Shown in pieces: positions 9,998 through 19,515 of a stretch of DNA of 39,497 nt. Below the pieces are notes generated by a model. The model saw only the letters and a program-made list of their open reading frames with translations, had not been told where the DNA came from and searched no databases. Location: NCBI GenBank assembly GCA_920105805.1, contig CAKKTI010000023.1, positions 1-39,497 of the forward strand, read 5' to 3'. Numbering within the stretch: the stretch's first letter is position 1; each line of letters starts with the position of its first letter. Position numbers and translations under genes: made by a program. This stretch comes from Condylostoma magnum. Its lineage: Eukaryota; Ciliophora; Heterotrichea; Heterotrichida; Condylostomatidae.

Positions 9998-12103
9998 ATG
10001 ATGAAAGTTGTTGGAATTGGGGTAATAAGTGCGTTTTTTGCTTATTTTAGCTATAAATTTTTGAGAATTCCTAAATATGATTCGGATAATTGAAATTTAC
10101 CTACTGTGACTGAGTATTATTAAAGTCATTTTATACAGGAAAAATAAACTGATTATAATTTATGTATGTTTAATTGCTCATGACAGAGCATTAGAAGTGA
10201 TATAGGAAAACGGATTTAGATTATTGATTATAACACTCCTTAATATGTGTATCCTTTAGATGAATACTTGGATTGCCTTCCTAAGAGCTTTGGATATTCT
10301 TTAGGAAAAGGAAAGGAGATATTTCCTGATTTTGATTATGGAAAATGCTGAGATAAGCTTTAAAATCCATATACTGATATGGTATTAGACTATGACGTAA
10401 ATAAACTTAGTATGAATTGTACAGGAAAATTTATACTAGGACCTGTTGATAATAGAAAAATAGTACTTTATCACGAGGCAAAGGATCTATGATAAGTTAT
10501 GGATTCTTAATAAAACGGAACCTTTATAGAACAATATCATGAATTTGCATTTGGAGGATGTGATAATACTTTTAATAAAGCAGTTTACATGCCTAGATTT
10601 AATCATTAATTATACCAATAAAGACAATCTAAACAAGAATAGTTAAAATATGGAGGAAGAAGTAAAAATCTAGTTATATTCTTCATAGTAGTTGATAGTT
10701 TCTCAAGGAATCATTTTTTCAGAAAATTGCCTAATGTAGTAAAACAGCTAAATCAGCTCTAACATAAGAACTTTTCAGTTTTTGACTTTTTAATACACAA
10801 TATTCAAGGCACTGCCTCATAACAAAACCAAGTTCCAATATTTGGAAGTAATGTTAAAGGAAAACATTAATCAAAGGTTAATATAACTAATCCAGGCTTT
10901 GATGCTTTATGAGACGTATATAATGAAATGGGTTTTGTTACATTACTAGGACTAGAGAACTGTGATTACAGTCTTCCTAGAAAACTCGGGCCAAATCCTA
11001 ATCCGGACTATGTAATAAATCCCTTTTATTGTGCAGCAAAACGATTTCTGAATTACAGGGCTTCAAAGTCTAATTAGAACTAAAGATGCATTGGACCCTA
11101 TATGTCCCACTGATACGCTATGAACTACACTTTGTAATTCAACTAAATGTACAAAGGGCTAAATCAATGAGTTTACCTTCATTTCGATGCAGCTCATGAA
11201 AATACAGGGCAACATGCTTCAACTTTAGACTTAGATTTACAATGATTTCTACAATAACTAATTGAAAACAATAAAGATAATGATATAGTGTTTTTTATTG
11301 AAGGGGACCATGGAATGAGGTATGGAAATTGATTTAAGGACTAAGATGCATACTAAGAAAATAAGCTTCCTCCTTTGTTCATTGTAGCTTAAGACTCTAT
11401 ATTGTAAGATATAAAAGGTTCTTATGATTGTTTATATCATAATTAATTACGACTCAATACAAAATTTGATTTAAGGAAAACTATGATATGACTATCAGGT
11501 TTTCCCTATAAACAAAATTTAGAAAGCATTGAAAGGCATCCGGCTATTAATCTTTTCACTGATAAAATAAATAATAACAGAAATTGCCTAAATTCAGGAG
11601 TGCCTGCTTGGTACTGTAGTTGTCTTGAGTTATAAGACATATAGTTGAATAAAACATCATAAGATGAAGAGATTATAGGGGTAAACAATCTTATAGATAC
11701 TATGGCAAGTGAAAGTATTTCTTATATAAACTCAGTAGTGTATACAAGCTTTAAACTTCCAGCAGGTAAGTTATGCAAAAAATTAACTCTTAAAAATATT
11801 ACAAAAGCATTTGGCATCCAGTTAGACTCATAGGCAGAGTAAATAAAAATTCATTTGACTATAAATGAAGATAAAAATGCAGTGTTTGAAATATCAATAC
11901 TAGTTTCATCTGCCAAGCGCAATATGAAGGCTAAATTAAACTGATATCCCCTTAATCCAATTATATACAAAAACTTTCCAAAGAAATGAAGAGTAAAACT
12001 TATACAGATAATATCAATACAGCGCCTAGACTCATTTCAAGGTGAATGCGAGAAGAAATCAGAGGAGTTATAAATTCCACCAGAACTGTGTATTTGTGAT
12101 TAA
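9998..12103 (+). CDS. DUF229-family membrane-anchored phosphatase/sulfatase-fold protein
   Basis: About 701 residues. An N-terminal hydrophobic segment (residues 3-22, VVGIGVISAFFAYFSYKF) acts as a signal anchor, giving a type II membrane protein with a luminal or extracellular body. The core matches DUF229 of the alkaline-phosphatase/sulfatase superfamily: VVDSFSRNHF with Asp233-Ser234 in the metal/nucleophile position, the downstream HNIQGTASQQNQVPIFG block, and EGDHGMRYGN with Asp437-His438 as a second metal site. DUF229 proteins are widespread in nematodes and protists; the substrate is unknown. Several cysteines and N-glycosylation sites fit a secretory location. Many Gln are TAA/TAG and several Trp are TGA. 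The stop is taken as TAA 12101, 22 nt before the Rab ATG; TAA 12071 is an alternative, and TGA 12131 would overlap the next gene. Confidence 0.8.
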
Positions 12104-12125
12104 AACTACTCACATAATAATAAAA

Positions 12126-12761
12126 ATGGATGATTTTTAATTCCAATTTAAAATAATAACTTTAGGTAATCAGGCAGTGGGAAAAACTAGCCTTTTAAAG
12201 CGTTTTACATGTGATGAATTTGCCTATTCTCGAATGCCAACATCAGGTGTAGAAAGTTATAAAAAGATAATAAAACTAGGAGAAACAAATATTTAGCTTT
12301 GTTTATTTGACACTTGCGGCTAAGAAAAGTACAACTGTATAAATCCTCCTTACTATAGAGATGCTCACGGTATAATATTTGTTTATGATATACAGAACCT
12401 TAAAAGCTTCGAGGGAATAGAAAACTGGCGTAAGAACCACCAAGAATATTCTCAAGTAAAAACAACTAAAATGATTCTAGTAGGAAACATGCAAGACCGC
12501 GAGTAAGAAAGACAAGTTTCTAGGGAATTAGCTTAAACCTATGCCAAAAGGCACAATATGCTTGCAATTGAGACCTCATGCATTACAAAGCACAATATAC
12601 ATACAGTATTTGATCAATTAACCTAATAATTACTAGACCTTCACCAAGGAGGTGCAATACAAGGCACCCGACTATCCAGTACATCCCGCACGAGTATCAG
12701 CCTAGCCAACCATACCCAGAGTGTTTTGGAACATACAACTAATAAATCATGTTTTTGTTAG
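12126..12761 (+). CDS. Rab-like small GTPase with C-terminal CXC prenylation motif
   Basis: 211 residues, the normal Rab length. The P-loop GNQAVGKTS spans residues 14-22, switch I has PTSGVES with the conserved Thr, and switch II has FDTCGQEKY, where the GTPase-assisting Gln66 is written TAA (12321). The G4 motif is GNMQD at 120-124 instead of NKxD, and G5 is ETSC instead of ETSAK, so nucleotide specificity or affinity may be altered. The protein ends KSCFC; Cys209 and Cys211 form a Rab-type geranylgeranylation motif that must be C-terminal, so TAG 12759 (followed by TAA) is a real stop. The last 41 codons contain no TAA/TAG/TGA and write Gln as CAA/CAG. The gene converges on the WDR33-like gene with 8 nt between the two stops. 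Rabs act in vesicle traffic; the subfamily is not clear. Confidence 0.88.
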
Positions 12762-12769
12762 TAAAACTA

Positions 12770-13840
12770 TCACATACTAGGTGGAATATCACACCTGCTC
12801 CAAAATTTTGTGAAATAATCTTTACTTCCCGTCGCTAATAAATGCCCTAAGGGATGCCAGGCCATGTCTCTGATCACTCCTCCATGCGCATTCTCCAGAT
12901 AACAAGCACAGCTGTCATGTCCCACAATCCAATAGCCAATACTCCCATCAAACCCTCCAGATGCAAACAACTCCGGATGGAAGGGATGCCATATCAAAGA
13001 GCTTACTTCTTTAGGATGATGTTTAAACACTTACATAAGCCGCATAGTTCTGAGATCATACAGCTTTATTTTAGTATCCCTTGAAGATGTTAAAAAGGTG
13101 TTTCCATCTAAGCTCCACCTAATCCTTGTAACTGCGTTGTTGTGGGCATGAATATTGCAAAGCTCTCTGGATGTTTTGGGGTCTCATAGCTTCACAAGAC
13201 TGTCTTTACTGCCAGTTGCTATAAGGGATTGCTAAGGATGTCATTCTGCACATTTTACATCCCACCCGTGGCCTACTAAGCTTCTTTCTTCCTTTAGTAG
13301 GGTAAAATCTCAGATTTTACCATGTCTGTCGTCTGAGCATGATACAAACTTCATATTGTCACCTGGGGAAAAGCTTAAATCCCTTACTGCCTCCACATGC
13401 CCCTTTATTTGCTTTATTGCCTTCATGTTACTTTTGCATACCTAGATTATACCGCGGGAGTCCCCTGATAACATAAAAAGATTGTTGTGAGTAGTGCGCA
13501 TTACTCTAACACCTGCAGCTAAATGCATCTGTATCAAACTCTCGTATTTAAAGTTAATACCACTTCACAGTAAAAACTCACCTGAGTCACAACCGATTAT
13601 TATTCTTTGTCCATGGCCTATTCATTATACTGCGAACACTGGAGATGGAACCTTGTTTTTTGAAGAACATACCAAACTTTGACAGATTGCAAGGTGGGGA
13701 GAGCCTATTTCTGAGAAAGTTGGCATTTAACGACGGAATGGGTTTCTGAAAGCCCGATTGTGCATATAGGTAACCAGAGAGGATTAAGGATCTATTATTT
13801 TACGCTCTATTGTTTTACGGTCGTCATCTAAAAGCATCAT
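12770..13840 (-). CDS. WDR33: WDR33/Pfs2-like WD40 subunit of the mRNA 3'-end processing complex
   Basis: 356 residues made almost wholly of seven WD repeats. Closest resemblance is WDR33/Pfs2, the CPSF subunit that with CPSF30 binds the AAUAAA signal: [14 protein letters not shown] near the N-terminus, [17 protein letters not shown], then [18 protein letters not shown], and [18 protein letters not shown] near the end. Conserved tryptophans of three repeats are TGA codons (13184, 13241, 13310), while TGA at 12770 ends the gene, so one gene uses TGA both ways. The last 85 codons contain no internal stop codon. It starts MMLLDDDRK at 13840. It lacks the Pro/collagen-like tail of animal WDR33 and is thus closer to yeast Pfs2 in size. 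It is of special interest here because stop recognition in this code is thought to depend on the mRNA 3' end. Confidence 0.9.
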
Positions 13841-14111
13841 TTTTATTATAAAGATTGATTTAAAGAGAGCATACAAAATATTATTAATTATTGTTTGTTA
13901 AAGCGTGCAAATAAATTAAAGGAGATAAAATGTAGTAAAATTAATTTTGCCATAGTTAATTATCGATAAAAATATTGATACCTATGCAAGTAATCTTTTT
14001 GCGCAAGAGACAAAATAGCTGTGTTTTGAGACATATTTAAATGTAATTATAGCAAAAATTGTTAAAATGCACGAATAATTAAAGCAAATTGATATTTATT
14101 CTATACTAGCC
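13841..14111. other. AT-rich intergenic spacer between WDR33-like and zinc-finger genes
   Basis: About 270 bases of low-GC sequence between two minus-strand genes. The zinc-finger frame remains formally open through it because TAA and TAG are tolerated, but the translation loses all protein character after the presumed stop. A/T-rich TTTATAATAAAA (minus strand) immediately precedes the WDR33-like ATG. No RNA gene or repeat seen. Confidence 0.5.
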
Positions 14112-14684
14112 TTATAGTCTTCCAACAATGCATTTTACCTGATGTCGTTGTAGATTGTACTTGTTATACAAAATCTTCCCGCATTATTGGCATGTTTATC
14201 TAGTTGACATTTCGTGCACCTATTAAACATGGAACCTTAGAGCATACTTATGCCTAAATCTTCTATCGCATTATAGGCACCTGCTAGGCTTATTTTTTGT
14301 ATTATGCACCTTTCCTAGATGTTGTTTCATACCTTTGTATGAATTAAAAATCATCTCACATTAAGGGCAATTGAATTTTTAAGCTATTTAAAAAGTTTAT
14401 TGATTTGTCTTTTTAATCTTAGAATTTGATTCCTACTCTTCTAGCTAATCCCAAGTGTCGTTTGTAGCGACTGAATCAGTAAAACGTTGGATATTTTACA
14501 GATCTGATGTCTAGTCATGAACCGGAACATCGGGTTTAAGATGATTTTACAAATTGGAAGCATTGGAAAAGGAAATGTGACAATTTTAGCACTTAAAACT
14601 CTGACTTTACCTTTCTTAAAAGCTGTGTATCAGACTTCTAGGTATGCTAGGAATTTTTTAGAGTTATTGTTTAATTTCTTCCAT
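14112..14684 (-). CDS. C2H2 zinc-finger protein, four fingers
   Basis: 190 residues. Three clear zinc fingers: Cys106/Cys109/His122/His127, Cys136/Cys139/His152/His157, and a CCHC variant Cys165/Cys168/His181/Cys185. A more divergent N-terminal finger has Cys32/Cys35/His48 and perhaps His56. The linker between fingers 1 and 2 is long and polar, so the protein resembles dispersed-finger regulators rather than a tandem Kruppel array. Likely a nucleic-acid-binding nuclear protein; target unknown. The start is the ATG at 14684, and the minus strand just upstream is A/T-only. The stop is taken as TAA 14112, directly after VGRL and 24 codons after the last internal TAA; TAG 14106 follows two codons later. 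Confidence 0.8.
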
Positions 14685-14764
14685 TAAATTTTATTGTATT
14701 TCAGAAGATTAAATTTACAATATGCATTTTGGCTATTTAGTTTTGCAAGAAAGAACTTAAAGGA

Positions 14765-14986
14765 TTAATTTGGTATGAGACTTTGTACCATCTTTATAAA
14801 AATTTGTTTTATAAATAATTTAGAGTTTATGCTTTGTCTAAGGACAATGAAAATTTGTATATGTACAAATATTAGTATTTTATATGTATTATATTCTCTC
14901 AATATTCCCTCATATTCTTCAATGTGGTGATAAAAAGCATTTTTCCTATTTTCCACTCCTATAAACCTTGCCATCATTATATTCAA
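14765..14986 (-). CDS. Possible small membrane protein, unrecognised
   Basis: A 73-residue frame with no stop codon of any kind in very AT-rich DNA, beginning MNIMMARFIGVENRKN, with a plausible single transmembrane stretch (YKILIFVHIQIFIVL). The N-terminal 30 residues look coded; the rest could be chance. It lies 80 nt upstream of the zinc-finger gene on the same strand. No family recognised. Confidence 0.25.
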   Translation of the reverse strand: MNIMMARFIGVENRKNAFYHHIEEYEGILREYNTYKILIFVHIQIFIVLRQSINSKLFIKQIFIKMVQSLIPN

Positions 14987-16461
14987 AAGGTAATAACTTA
15001 ATGAAGTATATTTAATAGTTCAATTTATATACATAGTGGGGAATATGCTATATAAATTAATCAATAAAGCTGCATATTATTCAAAACGTTTTGTGTCAAA
15101 TATGATGAAGATTGTATACTTATAAATGCACTGTATTGATCAGAATAGGATAGCATACTATTACATAAAATTGGATAATTTTAGTACAAAATCTGAATAA
15201 GTATGAGATTTGGTATTCTATAGAAATGTAAGTACGTAATTCATTCAGTACATTCTGATATCTAATTTATTAAGTATGGATTCATTAATTAAGAAGCTTT
15301 TTATATTGCTATAATACATATATTATTAATTGCTTAAAGTATGCTATTATTAATTGTATCATATAGCATCTGAAGGTAATTACTAAACAATTTATTGATA
15401 TAATAGAGTATAATTCATTTGCTCAGTTCTATATTAGGAAAAGATACCAAAAATGTATAGCTTTTTCAAAGTGTTAATAAATTAATTAGATTTAATGTAA
15501 GTAAGAATAAAGTATAGCATAATTTACTCATACCATACTGTTAATCTATACAGTATAACAATTAAGATTGCTTACAATATCTTTTTAAGCAGATTTACTA
15601 AACCATAGCCCTTATAAATTATTGGTAAAACTTAATTACAAAGCTAATTACTATCAATATAGTTAATAGCTTAATACTATTATTGGATTGTCTTGGTATG
15701 CAATTTTCTCCTACAAATTTATAATAATATTTGATAGTTTAGTAATCAAATTATTGTAAAATGTATTATTAATACCTTGCAAAATAGATAAACCAAAGTA
15801 AAATAACCTTATAATCTAGAGCAAATTAAAATCATTTAATATTATCAGCAATATCTTTTAAAAAGCTTTAAACTTATGGATTTACCCAGCTCTAATTATT
15901 ACATAAATTAATAGCTTATATAGCCAATTCTAATTAGTTTTTAAATTATGATTACTCCTACAAGCTAGTAATAATCAGCATGCTATAAACAATATATTTT
16001 ATTTATTAATTATCTTTGGAATCAGGCCAATTCAAAAGAAACAAAAATAGTCATAAATTTCCTATAAGCTATATCTGCTAACCATACACTATTTTTTTAA
16101 CATTTTTAAAGCATACATTGCTTAAAATAGATGGACTTATTTTTTATTAAGAATATATCAAATTAATTCGGTTTAAATCCTTTAATGATATTTTAAGGAT
16201 AGTAAATGAACTAATAAATTGTAGCTCTTTTGCTTGTTAATTGTAATATTCACTCCATTATTCCCTACAAGCTTTATTAAATTACTTTAAAATAACATTA
16301 TTACAAATATTACGCATTTAAACTAATGCTTTATTTTCTCAGTAATAATCTTATTTATTTTATCCACCCTAAACTAAAATAAATAATTCCTTAAAAACAA
16401 TTATTAATTCATGTTTATAAGCCTATTAACCTTACCTTCCCATATAATCCAACTTTAAAAA
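14987..16461. other. Long AT-rich non-coding spacer
   Basis: About 1.5 kb of visibly lower GC than the genes on either side, lying between divergent genes. I found no convincing protein, tRNA or tandem repeat on either strand. Small imperfect inverted repeats occur, for example an ATACTGT/ACAGTAT pair near 15535-15555 and a GCTAATTACTAT-like pair near 15640-15670, of the kind expected by chance in such DNA. It may hold the promoters of the phosphodiesterase and of the zinc-finger gene. Confidence 0.5.
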
Positions 16462-18522
16462 ATGAAGGATTTAAATATCCTTATTGCTCTAATCTACCTC
16501 TGTGATTTCCTTGAATTTCTATCGAATTGACAAAGTATTATAAAAATTATCCTAGTAGCATCTTTCCACCTCTTCATACAAGACTAAATAATGCTATATC
16601 TGATCATCCTTTTTATCCAAACACTGCTAACAGCTGTCTAATACTCAGTGATAGCATTTGGGAACTTAATGATGATTATCTACTTTCTCCCGAACTTCAC
16701 TAGCTTTAAAATGACCAATTGCTCCGGAATTCTTTTAGTTACTTATTTCATTTTCGGCTAAGCAGGTGTAATTGCTGGAACTAATAATCAAAATCAAAGC
16801 TTATACCTTTTAATATATGGACTAATGGTAATTCATAAGGTCCACAGCTAAAATCAATAAAAGAAGCTAAATTAGAACCTTGCAGCAATACAGAACTAAA
16901 TTTTGTAATGAAGTTCCTCATAATCAAGCCTTAGTATAAGTTTTATGTCTAATTCAACAAGTTTATAGAGATAGTAATCATCAAGATAACAATTGCTAAG
17001 AAAGCTAAAAACATTTCGATCCTAGAGAAAGCAAATTAGGCTGAATACTGAGGAAGATGAAATAAAAGACGATTAAGATTTAAAGAATTTGTCTAAAAAT
17101 TCTAATAGTTAAGCCCTGGACGACTTATTATAAGACTCATAGTCAGAAAGTAATAGTGAAGGAGTTTTTAATGAGTCTGTTGATTCAGTGGATAACGAAT
17201 AAAATTTCATGAACACTACAGAAAGTGAAATATCAGAAAATGAGCTTGAAGAGTTGATATAAGCGTTGCTTCATAAGGAAATTATGTTGAATAATTATCA
17301 TGGCTTAGACCATTAGTAGCAAAATGCCTTAATAACAGATATGAGATAGAAATACCTTCAAGCTGCAAAGTAATCTACATCAACTACTAGAAACACTAAA
17401 AAGTTGGTAAGGATGAGTAAAAGAAACAGTCTTTATAATATTCAAGTATTGGAAGAAAATGAAGAATTACTTAAAGCATTAAAAGACTTTGGGAATTGGG
17501 ATTTCGATACTTTAAGTATAATTGACTACACTCATTATCCTTTATAGGATTTAGCGAAATATGCCTTTGTGAATTTAAACGTTACGGAAGATTTTAAAAT
17601 TTCTTAATAAAAGCTAACCTCATTTTTATTATAGGTGGAAAAAGGCTATAAAAACACTAATTTTTATCACCATAGTTTACATGCAGCTGATGTCACTAAC
17701 TCAGTTTACTTTTTACTACAATCAGGGTTACAATTATGCGGAAATATAACAGATTTAGACTTTTTTGCTTTACTAATAGCTGCAATGTGCCATGACATTG
17801 GACATCCCGGAGTCAATAATACATTTTTAGTACTATCAGGAGATAAATTAGCCCTATAGTACAACGATTCAAGTGTTTTAGAAAACATGCATGCATATAA
17901 AACCTTTTAAATTCTAAGGAAATAAGGATGTGAAATCGCTGAAAACTTAAATGAGGCTGAATTTAGATAATTTAGAAAAATAGTAACTTAAACCATTTTA
18001 GCTACTGATCTAGAAAAGCACTTTCAAGTACTGGAAAACTTCAAAAATATGTTTAATTAGGGAGATGTTGCAAATATGGAAAATGAAAAATTCAAATTTG
18101 CTTCCCTTTAAATTATTATAAAATGTGCTGATATTGGACATGGAGCCAAAACTTTAAATCTACACAAAATTTGAAGCGGACTTATCAGCAAGGAGTTTTT
18201 TGAATAAGGGGATAGAGAACTAGCTGAAGGATTGCCAATAAGTCCTCTATGTAATAGGAATTCTGTAGTTTTATGCGACTCATAAAAAGGATTTCTAAAC
18301 TTCTTAGTTTTACCTGTTTTCACCACTTTTGAATCTTATGTAGAGTCGTGTAATAAAGAAGGTGGGGATTTAGAGATAAAAATATGTACTGAGAACATTA
18401 AATAAAATTTAGAGTTTTGGGAAAGTGAGAGAGACTTGCTTAATTAGGGATTACAACCTCAGTTTGAACTTGATGATTCACCACCTCCTTTAGCATTTTT
18501 AGAATGAATTGATAATTAATGA
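16462..18522 (+). CDS. Membrane-bound class I cyclic-nucleotide phosphodiesterase
   Basis: About 686 residues. Residues 1-130 hold several hydrophobic helices; a Ser/Gln/Asp-rich cytosolic linker (about 135-330) follows, then a PDEase I catalytic domain. Metal-binding HD residues are in place: His403/His404 and His407 (YHHSLHAADV), His444-Asp445 (MCHDIGHPG), and Asp557 (KCADIGH). The segment around Trp571 (a TGA codon) and EFFEQGDRE is typical of the family, and the purine-gripping Gln608 before GFLNFLVLPVF is written TAA (18283). It hydrolyses cAMP or cGMP; specificity cannot be read. Ciliates are rich in such membrane cyclases and PDEs controlling ciliary beat. The end is ambiguous: TAA 18517 with tandem TGA 18520, or TGA 18505 read as stop rather than Trp. 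Confidence 0.88.
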
Positions 18523-18970
18523 CCTTTTATAAATTTTGTTTTATAGGTAAAATTTTCTTAAAGCTTTATTAAGGTAATACTAGATATGTTTTGATGGTTT
18601 ATATAGGTTATTTTAGTCAATTATTATAAAAAAGGTTCTAATCATACTATATGAGTAATAATATCTCATTAGTTAAAACTTAATGTGCATTAAAGGAAAT
18701 TTAATTCAAATAATAGAGTTGATTTAAATAAATATTTATTTCATCTCTAAAAAATGGATATTCTGATCTAAGTCTAATATCAGATTTGATATCTTATATG
18801 ACTGAATAACTAATAAAGACATAAAATTGACTTAAAATACTGATGTAAATACTCTATAAAGGCAGTTTACTACTTATCGTTTTATTTAAATGACTGTAAA
18901 TCAATTATTTTAAAATGTATTATCCTACTAAATTAAAATTCAAGGATCTTCTTTTGAGTATAAGATTATT
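18523..18970. other. AT-rich intergenic region between convergent genes
   Basis: About 450 bases between the phosphodiesterase stop and the stop of the small minus-strand gene. Low GC on both strands, no convincing reading frame, RNA gene or repeat seen. Confidence 0.5.
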
Positions 18971-19261
18971 TTAACCCAACTTTAGTCTAACTTCTTTCTT
19001 CTCTACATGAACTGGATAATTCGTATGGTGATAATGCTCAGATTTTTTAAACTATTTCCAAGCAATTCTACGATACTCCCTTAATTCTTCTATAGACCCT
19101 TTTAAGGGCTATTCTGGGTCAGAAGGAATCGAACAAGGAGAGAATGGTTAAGCTTATTGCTTTGACCTGTATTTAGGTTAAATTAATATTCTAGAACTTG
19201 GAAATAATTATTTTCTCTATGATTACGAGTTTTATTACAAATTTATTTACCTTTACGGCAT
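18971..19261 (-). CDS. Small basic protein, unrecognised (96 residues)
   Basis: A 96-residue frame from ATG 19261 to TAA 18971. The N-terminal 40 residues are Gln/Ser/Arg-rich with many TAA/TAG codons and could partly be leader. The second half is compact and clearly protein-like: PFSPCSIPSDPEQPLKG, then IEELREYRRIAWKQFKKSEH and NYPVHVEKKEVRLKLG. GC content is well above the flanking DNA, and the last 26 codons are free of in-frame stop codons, as in other genes of the window. No family recognised; short basic proteins of this kind include mitochondrial and RNA-binding subunits, but nothing in the sequence selects among them. Confidence 0.55.
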
Positions 19262-19515
19262 TTTTATTTCACATTTAATGATTCAAATTATAATTGATAA
19301 TCTTTTTATTGATTGTATGAATTGGCTTAAGCAATGCCTTATATAGTACTAAATTCACTCATATTATATTAGAAATTATATTACAGGTTTAATTTACCTA
19401 TTAAATTTTATTTATCTAAAATGCATTAAATATCCCTTAATAAAAGCTCATCATAATAAGTAGTTTATACTAGAGCACCTAAAATATACAAAAACCCATT
19501 TAAAATCTAATTAGT

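Noticed and set aside
14987-16461. Mobile element or eliminated sequence in the long AT-rich spacer
   Set aside because: No terminal repeats, target duplications or transposase-like frame could be seen.
19100-19150. A GTTCGATTC-like string on the minus strand suggesting a tRNA T-loop
   Set aside because: The flanking bases do not form a T-stem and no acceptor or anticodon arm is present; it lies inside the small basic gene.
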